In this document: positions 34,703 to 43,281 of the stretch, one piece after another | How positions within the stretch are numbered: position 1 is the first letter of the stretch | How the letters are laid out: every line of letters begins with the position of its first letter | From: Deltaproteobacteria bacterium RIFCSPHIGHO2_02_FULL_40_28 | GTDB taxonomy: Bacteria; UBA10199; 2-12-FULL-40-28 | Direction of reading: 5' to 3' | NCBI GenBank assembly: GCA_001798135.1 | Contig: MGRJ01000027.1 | Location: 76,176-140,175, forward strand | DNA: 64,000 nucleotides | The notes under the pieces: model-generated | What the model was told of the DNA's origin: nothing | What the model saw: only the letters and a program-made list of their open reading frames with translations | Database searches by the model: none | Program-made: the position numbers and the translations under genes

Positions 34703-34727
34703 ATAGTTACGCTCCAAATAATTTGGG
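34703..34727. repeat. 25-bp repeat, copy 2 (3' end of the ComQ-like gene)
   Basis: Covers the last seven codons and stop of the isoprenyl-synthase-like gene. It matches 33560-33584 at 22 of 25 bases, with the lipoprotein gene and the 61-aa ORF body lying between the copies. Confidence 0.75.
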
Positions 34728-35720
34728 TTGTTGAACCCCATGATAATTTTCACCAGTCAAATTATTAAAAGTTGTTCCTAAGAGTGAAGCCGATAGGATT
34801 TTTTCTTTTAAAAAAACTTCCATTTCCTGAGTTAAAGTTAAAGAGTTCAAAATCTCAAGTGATTGCTGGCAAAGATTTTCAACCACAAGAGTTGTATAAG
34901 CCAGAGCTCCTGCATCTGTTAGAATATTTTTTAAGCACGTTTTTTCTTGAGAACCCCAATGTGGTGTTTGAAGTAATTCGATTAATTTTTTTCGATCATC
35001 ACCTTGAAATTTTTCTAAGCAAAAGGCAATGGGAAGAGATCTTGTTCCTTGTTTTAAATCTGAGCTTGTCTTTGACCAAATTAATTCATGAAAATCCGAG
35101 ACAATTTGAATGGCAGTGCCTAAAGTGCGTCCAAAATTTTCGTAAGATTTTTGTTGAGATAGGGAGAGTTTAGCTAATTGAGCTGCGAGTGAGCAAGAAA
35201 GAGCTAGTTCTTCACCAGATTTACACTCAATGGATTTTTTGATGATTTCCACAGAAACAGAATTTTTGTGTGAGAGGGCGAGGTCTTGTTGTTGCCCTGC
35301 ACTCATCACTAAAAGTGAATGAGCCAGTGTTTTTTGCATTTTAAACTTTGTATCCGTATCGGTTTCTAGATCAGCAAGAGCCAATATAGGAAAAACAGTT
35401 AAAAGAGTAGCTGAAATAAGAGTAACTTCAGAAGGAGAAATGTTGTATGAAGAAAGCTCTAACTCTGCGTCTTGGAGATCATCTAAAAGGTCAGCTCCTA
35501 GATAAATAAAACTACTTGTCATTGTTAAGAGACGAATGTCTTGAGGAGCAAGATTTAAACTTGAGGAGAGGAGATCGGGCAACTCCAGACAGGGGATCCA
35601 ATAACCTTGTTCAACCATGGCCTCGGTTTTTTTAAAGCGTTCCATCAAAAAGAAATGCCATGAAGAATGAATTTTTTTTTGTTCAAGAAAGGCTTGGATA
35701 TTTTCTAGGACTTTTATCAC
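34707..35720 (-). CDS. Polyprenyl synthetase-like protein (ComQ-like)
   Basis: A 337-aa all-helical protein related to trans-isoprenyl diphosphate synthases. The first Asp-rich motif is intact (YLGADLLDDLQD, giving DDxxD near residue 79). KKSIECKSGEELALS matches the KT-containing helix region, and GTAIQIVSDFHELI replaces the second DDxxD with a degenerate SDFHE. This degenerate second motif and overall divergence recall ComQ, which prenylates the ComX peptide, more than housekeeping synthases. Start is GTG with AGGGGGA upstream. The product could be a prenyl diphosphate or a prenylated peptide; undetermined. Confidence 0.72.
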   Translation of the reverse strand: MIKVLENIQAFLEQKKIHSSWHFFLMERFKKTEAMVEQGYWIPCLELPDLLSSSLNLAPQDIRLLTMTSSFIYLGADLLDDLQDAELELSSYNISPSEVTLISATLLTVFPILALADLETDTDTKFKMQKTLAHSLLVMSAGQQQDLALSHKNSVSVEIIKKSIECKSGEELALSCSLAAQLAKLSLSQQKSYENFGRTLGTAIQIVSDFHELIWSKTSSDLKQGTRSLPIAFCLEKFQGDDRKKLIELLQTPHWGSQEKTCLKNILTDAGALAYTTLVVENLCQQSLEILNSLTLTQEMEVFLKEKILSASLLGTTFNNLTGENYHGVQQPKLFGA

Positions 35721-35825
35721 TTATCCCCCTAAAATTTATAGGAGGTTTATAGTTTAAAGAAAAATAAGGCGTAATTCAAGTTATATTGCTAAAATTACTC
35801 ATTTCTTGACTCATCACCCTCAAAT

Positions 35826-36617
35826 ATGAAAATTGAAGATATGCATCAAGTTGTGAAATGTACAGTTTTGGGTTCGGGTACTTCATCGGGAGTCCCGTTT
35901 ATAGGATGCACGTGTTTAGTGTGCACATCCACTAATCCAAAAAATAATCGATTACGATCTTCGTGTTTGTTTCAAGTGGATGGAAAAAATATTGTGGTTG
36001 ATACCAGCCCCGATTTGCGTCAGCAAGCTTTGCGAACTCCTTTCAAAATTATTGATGCAGTGCTTTATACCCATGTGCATGCCGATCATGTGCACGGCAT
36101 TGACGAGCTTCGCATTTTTAATGTACATAAAAAGGGAGCTATTCCTGTTTATGGCACCAAAGAAACAATTGATCATTTAATCGCAAAATTTCCCTATGTT
36201 TTTTTACCTCACCAAGACTCCACTTATTTTATTCCCCATGTTGAAACCCATGTGGTAACGGGTTTATTTGATTGTGAAGGGGTGAAAGTTCAAATGATTC
36301 CCTGTCATCATGGAAAAAACTATATAACCATGAATTATCGTATTGGAAACATCGCCTGGCTCACCGATACCAATGGAATCCCAGAGGAGTCCAAAAAATT
36401 ATTAAAAGGTTTGAAATATCTTTTTTTGGATGGGTTGCGCATCACACCACACAACACGCATTTTAATTTGCAAGAAGCCATCAAAGTTGCGCAAGAAATT
36501 GGTGCAGAAAAAACATACCTCATTCATTTAACGCACGATTACGATCACGACGAATTCAACAAAACCCTTCCCGCAGGAATTGAACTGGCCTACGATGGAT
36601 TAACGGTTGAGGCTTAA
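35826..36617 (+). CDS. MBL-fold metallo-hydrolase (PhnP-like)
   Basis: A 263-aa metallo-beta-lactamase-fold hydrolase. The metal motif HVHADHVHGIDELR (HxHxDH) is at about residue 80. LGSGTSSGVPFIGCTCLVC opens the protein, with Cys residues that bind a structural zinc in PhnP-type phosphodiesterases. Further ligands lie in MIPCHHGKNY and WLTDTNG, and the final TYLIHLTHDYDHDEF. It probably hydrolyses a cyclic phosphate or phosphodiester. It directly abuts the next gene (0-nt gap). Confidence 0.85.
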   Translation: MKIEDMHQVVKCTVLGSGTSSGVPFIGCTCLVCTSTNPKNNRLRSSCLFQVDGKNIVVDTSPDLRQQALRTPFKIIDAVLYTHVHADHVHGIDELRIFNVHKKGAIPVYGTKETIDHLIAKFPYVFLPHQDSTYFIPHVETHVVTGLFDCEGVKVQMIPCHHGKNYITMNYRIGNIAWLTDTNGIPEESKKLLKGLKYLFLDGLRITPHNTHFNLQEAIKVAQEIGAEKTYLIHLTHDYDHDEFNKTLPAGIELAYDGLTVEA

Positions 36618-37646
36618 ATGAAAATCGCACTTTTAAAAGAATCCCATGCCCATGAAGGAAGGGTAGCTCTAACTCCAGCTCAGATAAAAATTCTGACACG
36701 AGAGGGGCATTTGGTTTTAGTGATGAAGGGGGCAGGTCTTGGTTCTGGTTTTTTTGATAGTGACTATACAAAATCTGGAGCTAAAATTTATTCATCTTTT
36801 TCACAAATAATTTCCCAAGCAGATTTAATTATAAAAGTGAAAGAACCGCTTCTTTCTGAAATAAAATTTATGAAACCGGGGCAGATGGTTTTTAGTTTTC
36901 TTCACTTGGCAGCTCTGCCACAGATTAGGAGAGCACTTATCAGAAAAAAAATTATAGCTCTGGGTTACGAAATGGTTCAACTGTCTGATGGAAGCCTGCC
37001 TCTTTTAGCTCCTATGAGTGAAATTGCTGGCAAAATGGCCACACAATTAGGGGCTCATTTTTTAAGATCAGATCAAGGTGGTAGAGGAATTCTTTTAGGA
37101 GGAACAAAAAAAGTAAATCCTGCTACTGTTGTGGTTTTAGGAGGGGGAGTAGTGGGAGAGGGAGCTATTCGAGTGGCTTGTGGCATAGGAGCATCGGTGT
37201 ATGTGCTCGATAAAAATAAAAAACGTCTTACAATTTTGAAAAATAAATATAAGGGGCTTCATGTGTTTTTATCTACCCCTGAAACCATTGCAAGGCTTGT
37301 TCAAGAAGCTGATTTACTTATTGGTGCTGTTCTTATTCCTGGAAAAAAAGCACCCATCTTAGTTTCTAAGAATCTTGTTAAAAAAATGAAAAAGGGTTCT
37401 GTAATTATTGATGTGGCAGTTGATCAAGGAGGATGTGTTGAAACTACTCAAAAAACAACTCATGCTAAGCCCATTGTAGTAAAACATGGCGTTGCCCACT
37501 ATGGGGTTCCTAATATTCCAGGTTTGGTGCCTAGTACTGCTACACTGGCCTTAACAAAAGAAACCTTCCCCTACATTCAAATTTTAGCCAAGTGGGGTTT
37601 GGCAGCTCTCCAAAAATTTCCTCAACTTCAAAAAGCTGTTTGCTGA
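36618..37646 (+). CDS. ald: Alanine dehydrogenase
   Basis: A 342-aa NAD-dependent enzyme interconverting alanine and pyruvate plus ammonia. N-terminal substrate-domain motifs are LKESHAHEGRVALTPAQI and VKEPLLSE; the NAD-binding Rossmann motif is VVLGGGVVGEGAIRVA near residue 173. The C-terminal block VDQGGCVETT and YGVPNIPGLVPSTAT is characteristic of Ald. It is slightly shorter than the usual ~370 residues. It is translated immediately after the MBL hydrolase gene and likely shares its mRNA. Confidence 0.93.
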   Translation: MKIALLKESHAHEGRVALTPAQIKILTREGHLVLVMKGAGLGSGFFDSDYTKSGAKIYSSFSQIISQADLIIKVKEPLLSEIKFMKPGQMVFSFLHLAALPQIRRALIRKKIIALGYEMVQLSDGSLPLLAPMSEIAGKMATQLGAHFLRSDQGGRGILLGGTKKVNPATVVVLGGGVVGEGAIRVACGIGASVYVLDKNKKRLTILKNKYKGLHVFLSTPETIARLVQEADLLIGAVLIPGKKAPILVSKNLVKKMKKGSVIIDVAVDQGGCVETTQKTTHAKPIVVKHGVAHYGVPNIPGLVPSTATLALTKETFPYIQILAKWGLAALQKFPQLQKAVC

Positions 37647-37648
37647 TT

Positions 37649-38161
37649 TTAATTTTCAAAAATTTTATTTCTTAGAAAATTTAAAATGACACCAAAGCTT
37701 AAACCAAAGCCAATGTGTAAAAAGATGGCAAGGATGGGAGAGAGAACTTCTCTCAATGGAAGATTAAAGGATGGCATAAAAAGCATGCAACCAAAAATCC
37801 AAATGATCATGCTGGTAACCACGCCTAAAATAAGCAGAGACTGGGGTTTACTTTTTTCGCAAACGAGTTGAGCAAACACAGCACCATACAAGGCCGATAA
37901 ACTTAAATGGAGTACAAGCCCTGCAAAACCAGAAGCTCCCATGGGCCCAAAGCGGGTTCCTTCACTTCCAAAAAAAACAACCCCAATGTATTTAAGGCCA
38001 GCAGTTGACTCACCTAAATACGATGCAGCTATCGGCATTGTGATAATTGCAATCAAAAGACCCGCTAGAACGCCGGATAAAATGCCGCAAATAATCCAGC
38101 GAAGATTGAAACGGGTCCAAATGTGAGTGATGGTAGGTACTTGTTGTGTGTTGGTATCCAT
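37649..38161 (-). CDS. Hypothetical membrane protein
   Basis: A 170-aa protein with about four hydrophobic helices: GILSGVLAGLLIAIITMPIA, LVLHLSLSALYGAVFAQLV, LLILGVVTSMIIWIFGCMLF, and ILAIFLHIGFGLSFGVILNF. The C-terminal tail is basic. It resembles DUF6789-type small membrane proteins, but I cannot assign it. It is convergent with ald, with a 2-nt gap. Confidence 0.65.
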   Translation of the reverse strand: MDTNTQQVPTITHIWTRFNLRWIICGILSGVLAGLLIAIITMPIAASYLGESTAGLKYIGVVFFGSEGTRFGPMGASGFAGLVLHLSLSALYGAVFAQLVCEKSKPQSLLILGVVTSMIIWIFGCMLFMPSFNLPLREVLSPILAIFLHIGFGLSFGVILNFLRNKIFEN

Positions 38162-38233
38162 AAGTAAAAGGCCTTTTGTCTTATTTTTTCAAGTTTGACA
38201 AGTGTTTTTCAAAGTAGCTGAGGTATAGTAGGT

Positions 38234-39592
38234 TTAAGAAATGGTCTCATTGACAATTCGTCGTAACTCGCCAATCAGGTAGATGGGCAACGAAATTAAA
38301 GTCATCGCATCGTGTTTGTAAATGGATGGTTCATCGCCGTTGAAGCGAACAGCCCTCAGTGATGGGTGTTCTTTCATGAAAACATGAAGTGATTTGAGTT
38401 GCCCTGTTTTTCCGGATTTTACCTCAACAGGAATGATTTGCTGATTTTCTGAAAACACATAGTCTATTTCGGCCGCCGCATTTCGTTTTTCCCGCAACCA
38501 ATAGAAAACCTCCGGTTCTTGATACGGCTGATGATCGTAAAGCAGGTGTTGCCCTATAAATTGTTCTGTGATGGCGCCCTGGTTGATCAAATTAACGTCT
38601 TCACTCTTTTTAATATCAATATAGCCAAGCCCGCTGCTTTGACAAAGAAGACCCACATCCAAAAACAGAATTTTAAAAATGCGCTCGTTGATTTGAGCTC
38701 GTAAAGGAACGCCCTGGCACGACGAGTGATGCACACGATGGCAAACCAGCGCCATACACAGTAGATCAATGGCCTCTGAGAGAGGGCGGGATTGATCCTG
38801 CGGATCAAGGTTCACGTATTTAATTTTTTGGCCTACCATTAACGGCAATTTTGAAAAAATATTGCGTAATCGGTTCTGATTAACCCTTTTGTGATATTTG
38901 TGAAAGTCGTCCTGATAGGTTGATAGGATATTCTGCTGGATTTTAAAACATGCCTCAAAATCTGTCGTTTCTGTATAGGTTTTTATCACTTCTGGCATAC
39001 CTCCCAAAACAAAATACAGGCGTGCCAGATCCATCAATCGTTGGTGAAAGGGTAGTGGAATTTTTTTGTGGATTGAAAATCCCAGCATAAAATCGTGCAG
39101 CGGTTTTTCGTCAATTGCCAATAAAAATTCCGGAAATGTCATTTGTGCCAGATGCAAATATTCGATCCGGCCAATAGGCATCGAAAATTCGTGGGTCGCA
39201 AGTACAAACTCCAGAAGTGAGCCGGCCGCAATGACATGTAATTCAGGAAAATCTTCGTAAAAATAACGGAGCATTGGAATTAATTTGGGCGCGTTTTGAA
39301 TTTCGTCAAAAAAAAGCAGCGTTTGGCCGGCGATAATTTTTGTTCTGAAATGGATTTCTAGAAGAGGAATCAAATCTTTGGGCGAGGTTGATTCAAAAAG
39401 AGGAATTAGGTCTTTTATTGTTGGGTGATCAAAATTGACTTCAATGAATTGTGAAAATTCCTTTTTGGCAAAGTCACGAACAAGATAAGTTTTGCCCACT
39501 TGCCTGGCCCCACGCAGAATCAGGGGTCTTCTTTGGGGAGAAGACTTCCATTTTATTAAGTATTTTAAATGATTACGATAAAACATCATCAT
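38234..39592 (-). CDS. AAA family ATPase with DUF4143 domain
   Basis: A 452-aa protein of the AAA_14/DUF4143 family. Walker A is ILRGARQVGKT near the N-terminus, Walker B LLFFDEIQNAP, and sensor-like VIAAGSLLEF. The DUF4143 half contains IYFVLGGMPEV-like YFVLGGMPEVI and ends with a nuclease-fold-like EIDYVFSENQQIIPVEVKSG. These proteins are common in accessory DNA and occur in many paralogues, with unknown function. The ATG at 39592 is chosen because the upstream codons are hydrophobic and not conserved in type. Confidence 0.92.
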   Translation of the reverse strand: MMMFYRNHLKYLIKWKSSPQRRPLILRGARQVGKTYLVRDFAKKEFSQFIEVNFDHPTIKDLIPLFESTSPKDLIPLLEIHFRTKIIAGQTLLFFDEIQNAPKLIPMLRYFYEDFPELHVIAAGSLLEFVLATHEFSMPIGRIEYLHLAQMTFPEFLLAIDEKPLHDFMLGFSIHKKIPLPFHQRLMDLARLYFVLGGMPEVIKTYTETTDFEACFKIQQNILSTYQDDFHKYHKRVNQNRLRNIFSKLPLMVGQKIKYVNLDPQDQSRPLSEAIDLLCMALVCHRVHHSSCQGVPLRAQINERIFKILFLDVGLLCQSSGLGYIDIKKSEDVNLINQGAITEQFIGQHLLYDHQPYQEPEVFYWLREKRNAAAEIDYVFSENQQIIPVEVKSGKTGQLKSLHVFMKEHPSLRAVRFNGDEPSIYKHDAMTLISLPIYLIGELRRIVNETIS

Positions 39593-39722
39593 CAGTTTAT
39601 ATAAAAAAATATTAAAATACAACTATAAATTAGTATAAAAATATTAAAATACAATGTAACTGTTTTTCAAAAAAGTGGGGGCATGATTTCAAAATTGATT
39701 TCTATGAAGTATGAGCATGGTG

Positions 39723-39743
39723 GGGCCCGCCTGAGGCGGGCCC
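39723..39743. repeat. GC-rich perfect palindrome upstream of bioB
   Basis: GGGCCCGCC-TGA-GGCGGGCCC is a perfect 9-bp inverted repeat, in sharp contrast to the AT-rich flanks. No T-run follows, so it is not a classic terminator. It may be a REP-like element. The rest of 39593-39797 holds no gene. Confidence 0.6.
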
Positions 39744-39797
39744 AACGTGTAAGGGTGAGGGGATATTGACAGAAATCACCTTAAGAGATAGGGGGAA

Positions 39798-40811
39798 ATG
39801 ATGGGTTTGTGGAATTTGGATGTTGAGCACATTTATCATCATGGGGTAAGGGCTGATGTCGCATTGGCTGTTTTAACCTGCGATGAAAAGACTTATTTTA
39901 GAGAAGTTATGCCATTAGCGCGTGCTCTGCGATCAAAGGCTTTTGGCAATAAAATCAGTTTTTGTTCCATTACCAATGCTAAAAGTGGGGCCTGTATCGA
40001 AGATTGTAAATTTTGTGCCCAATCCTCTCATTACAAGGAAGGCCAGTCTCCTGTGTATGGTCTTAAATCTGCTGATCAAATTGTTGCAGATGCTAAACAA
40101 GCCTGGGATTTTGGCGCTACCGAATTTTCCATTGTAACGAGTGGACGAGGAATAACCAAAGAACGTGAAATGGATACCTTGGTTAATGCCATCGATCGTA
40201 TTCATCAAGAAACAAATTTGGAATCGTGTGCTTCCCTGGGTCTCATGAAAAAAGAAGATTTAAAACGTCTTCGGGATGTGGGGATGATTAATTATCATCA
40301 CAATATTGAAACTTCTCGCTCCTACTTTCCTAATATTGTCACTACACATCAGTTTGATGATGAAATAGAAAGTTTAAAACATGCCAAAGAATTAGGATTT
40401 CAAATTTGTTCGGGTGGAATTTTAGGAATGGGTGAAAATTTGGATCAACGTGTTGAGTTTGCTTTTAACTTAAAAGAAATAGATCCCGATTCTATTCCGC
40501 TTAATTTTTTAAACCCAAGACCAGGAACCCCCTTAGCTCATTTGCATGATTTAACCCCACTCGATTGTTTAAAAGGTATTTCCATGATTAGGCTGGTTCT
40601 TCCAAAAAAAGAGCTTTTTGTTTGTGGTGGACGTGAGGTTAATTTGGGAGAATGGCAGGATAAAATTTTTGATGCGGGTGCTTCGGGTACCATGTTAGGT
40701 AATTATCTTACAACAAGGGGACAAGCCCCGGAAGATGATGTAAACATGATTAAACGTTTGGGCCTAGAGGCTGTGGCCCCCCATCGTAAAAACTATGACC
40801 CATCCATTTGA
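39798..40811 (+). CDS. bioB: Biotin synthase
   Basis: A 337-aa radical SAM enzyme that inserts sulfur into dethiobiotin. The SAM cluster motif is CIEDCKFC in NAKSGACIEDCKFCAQSSHY. Other family blocks are SLGLMKKEDLKRL, HHNIETSRSYFPNIVTTH, ICSGGILGMGE, and NFLNPRPGTPL. The second cluster Cys residues lie in the middle region. Other bio genes are absent from the window. The 3' end overlaps the sulfite/nitrite reductase gene by 17 nt, suggesting co-expression. Confidence 0.93.
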   Translation: MMGLWNLDVEHIYHHGVRADVALAVLTCDEKTYFREVMPLARALRSKAFGNKISFCSITNAKSGACIEDCKFCAQSSHYKEGQSPVYGLKSADQIVADAKQAWDFGATEFSIVTSGRGITKEREMDTLVNAIDRIHQETNLESCASLGLMKKEDLKRLRDVGMINYHHNIETSRSYFPNIVTTHQFDDEIESLKHAKELGFQICSGGILGMGENLDQRVEFAFNLKEIDPDSIPLNFLNPRPGTPLAHLHDLTPLDCLKGISMIRLVLPKKELFVCGGREVNLGEWQDKIFDAGASGTMLGNYLTTRGQAPEDDVNMIKRLGLEAVAPHRKNYDPSI

Positions 40812-43077
40812 TGACAAAAATCTCATCAATCCATCGGTGCTTCACTGGAAGAAAAATCTGAGTGAAAAAATGCCTTCTGATTGGGAAAAAGAAATTAACG
40901 AATACGAAACCGAGCTGTATCTTAAGAAACAAGGAAAAATTGAAGACAAGGTTTTTGCAGAATCGCGGCTGCGAAGAGGTTCCTATGGCCAACGCTACGA
41001 TCATGGCCAAAGACACGATGGAAAAGAAACTAAAAAAATTAATTTTCCAAATGAACTCACTAAAGGTCCCATGACACTCTGGGATGCCCCTGGCATGGAA
41101 CGTATTAAAATTCCCTATGGGGGGCTAAATGTCAAACAGTTAGAAGTTTTAGCTGATTTAGGCGAAGAATATTCTGATGGCATTTTACATGTAACCACTC
41201 GCCAAGATATTCAGCTTCATTATGTTCATATCGAGGACACTCCCAGTTTGTTTCGCCGTTTGGCAGCTGTTGGTATTACAACACGCGAGGCTTGTGGTAA
41301 TTCGGTGCGTAATGTAACGGGATGTCCTTACGCGGGAGTATGTCCTGATGAATCCTTTGATACAACTGGATATGCCGATGCTACTTTTCGTTTTCTTTTA
41401 GGTCATCCCGATGTTCAGGATTTTGGAAGAAAATTCAAAATTTCTTTTTCAGGTTGTAAAAATCATCCTTGCGCTCTTGCTAGCATGCACGATTTAGGTT
41501 TAATTGCTGTGACAAAAACAGAAAATGGAAAAGAAAAGCGTGGTTTCGAATATTATGTAGGTGGAGGCCTGGGAGCCGTACCCCAGCTGGCTAAGCTTTT
41601 TGACGATTTTGTACCCGAAGAAGAACTTTTGCCTTTAACTCAAGCTGTAGCCCGCATTTTTGCGCGGTATGGGGAAAAGAAAAATCGTAATCGATCCCGT
41701 ATTAAATTTTTAGTTTCCGATTGGGGTATCGATAAATTTCGTGAAGCTGTTTTAGAAGAGCGAAAAAAAATAAAACCCGATCCTCGTTGGAATTCTTTTT
41801 TAGAAAAAATAAATCAGTTTGATGAAACAGCTTTGCGTCCTCCTGGTGAAATAAAACAAATTGGTACCCCTGATTATTTAAAATGGTTACAACACAATAT
41901 TCGTCCTCAACGCCAAAAAGGTTATAGTGTTGTAACTCTTGTGCTTCCTTTAGGAGATTTAACCTCTAACCAAGCGCGTGATTTAGCAGGTATTACCAGA
42001 AAATTTATTAAAGATACCATTCGTTTAACCGTAGAACAAAACTTGGTGTTTCGTTGGGTTTCTAACAATGATTTACCACAATTGTATGAAGAGCTTAAAA
42101 AAATTAATTTAGCTGAACCTACAGCAGGAAGTATTGTGGATATTACTTCTTGCCCAGGAACCGATACGTGTAAGTTGGGTATATCTTCTTCACGTGGATT
42201 GTCGGGAGAACTTCGTAAACAATTAGCAGAAAAAAATTATCAGAACGATGAAGTAATTGGCAATTTACGTATTAAAGTTTCTGGTTGTTTTAATTCCTGT
42301 GGCCAACATCACATTGCTGATATGGGTTTTTATGGAATTTCTCGTAAAGTAGGAAGCTATATTGTGCCTCATTTTCAACTGATTTTAGGTGGACAGATGC
42401 AAGAAAATGCAGGGGCTTATGGGCTTCCCATTGTTGCTATTCCTTCTAAAGCCGTTCCTAAAGCTATAGAGCGTTTAACAGGTATGTATGTGAGCGAACG
42501 GCAAGGAAAAGAAAATTTTCAGGCATTTATCAAACGTTTAGGTAAGGTTGAAATTAAAAAGCGTTTAGAAGATTTAACACAAGTTCCAACCCATGATGAA
42601 GATCCTTCTTACTATGTGGATTGGTCGGATGTACGTGAATACACCACAAGTGATATTGGCAAGGGAGAATGTGCTGGTGAAATGGTATCTCTTGTTGATT
42701 TTGGTTTAAAGGCAGCAGATCGCATTGTGTTTGAAGCTCAAATTGATTTGGATGTTGGTAAATTTGAAGATGCAGGCACTAAAGCCTTACAAGCCATGCT
42801 TACAGCAGCCCAGGGGCTTATTAAAGATAAAAATCCTGATATTTCAGATAAACCAGATGAAATTTTGGCAGAATTTAAAACGCGTTTTTGTGACACGGAA
42901 ATTTTTTACGATCCTTTTGCGCGCGATAAATTTGCACGGTATCTTTTTAGTTTTGCAGAAAAAGGAATTGTGGGCTTAAGGCCAGAACAAGTGCGCCAAA
43001 GAGTAGAGGAAGCAACATTGTTTATCGAAGCAGCATATAGCTGTAATGTGCGCATGAGCATGCAAAAGGCTGTTTGA
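40795..43077 (+). CDS. Ferredoxin-type sulfite/nitrite reductase with C-terminal extension
   Basis: A 760-aa siroheme [4Fe-4S] enzyme reducing sulfite to sulfide or nitrite to ammonia. The tandem-repeat core has the TRQDIQLHYVHIEDTP block and GNSVRNVTGCPYAG in the first half. The cluster ligands are CPGTDTC and GCFNSCGQH in the second. After about residue 600 an extra ~150-residue helical segment follows (AADRIVFEAQIDLDVGKFED, YSCNVRMSMQKAV), not part of standard NirA/Sir. Given the sulfate transporters, sulfite is a reasonable substrate, but nitrite is equally possible from sequence. Confidence 0.88.
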   Translation: MTHPFDDKNLINPSVLHWKKNLSEKMPSDWEKEINEYETELYLKKQGKIEDKVFAESRLRRGSYGQRYDHGQRHDGKETKKINFPNELTKGPMTLWDAPGMERIKIPYGGLNVKQLEVLADLGEEYSDGILHVTTRQDIQLHYVHIEDTPSLFRRLAAVGITTREACGNSVRNVTGCPYAGVCPDESFDTTGYADATFRFLLGHPDVQDFGRKFKISFSGCKNHPCALASMHDLGLIAVTKTENGKEKRGFEYYVGGGLGAVPQLAKLFDDFVPEEELLPLTQAVARIFARYGEKKNRNRSRIKFLVSDWGIDKFREAVLEERKKIKPDPRWNSFLEKINQFDETALRPPGEIKQIGTPDYLKWLQHNIRPQRQKGYSVVTLVLPLGDLTSNQARDLAGITRKFIKDTIRLTVEQNLVFRWVSNNDLPQLYEELKKINLAEPTAGSIVDITSCPGTDTCKLGISSSRGLSGELRKQLAEKNYQNDEVIGNLRIKVSGCFNSCGQHHIADMGFYGISRKVGSYIVPHFQLILGGQMQENAGAYGLPIVAIPSKAVPKAIERLTGMYVSERQGKENFQAFIKRLGKVEIKKRLEDLTQVPTHDEDPSYYVDWSDVREYTTSDIGKGECAGEMVSLVDFGLKAADRIVFEAQIDLDVGKFEDAGTKALQAMLTAAQGLIKDKNPDISDKPDEILAEFKTRFCDTEIFYDPFARDKFARYLFSFAEKGIVGLRPEQVRQRVEEATLFIEAAYSCNVRMSMQKAV

Positions 43078-43084
43078 TAGGCTT

Positions 43085-43233
43085 CTTTTGTCATTCCCGC
43101 GAAGGCGGGAATCCATCTGTCTGTCATTCCCAGTGCTCAGTTTGTCATCCCGCACTTGATGCGGGATCCAGGATTTATTCATTAAGATGGATCCCTGCCT
43201 TCGCAGGGATGACAAAGGATGCAGGGATGACAA
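43085..43233. repeat. Cluster of REP-like palindromes
   Basis: Several inverted repeats with shared words lie in tandem: GTCATTCCCGCGAAGGCGGGAA, GTCATCCCGCACTTGATGCGGGATCC (as two halves ATCCCGCA and TGCGGGAT), and GGATCCCTGCCTTCGCAGGGATGACA. The GTCAT/ATGAC ends recur, as in repetitive extragenic palindromes. Shorter relatives (ATCCCGC-ATC-GCGGGAT) sit among the tRNA genes at 63.5 and 63.7 kb. No gene lies here. Confidence 0.75.
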
Positions 43234-43281
43234 GGTGAAGCGGGATTTCCCAAAAGGGATTTTTTGAGAGATTCTAAAGAT

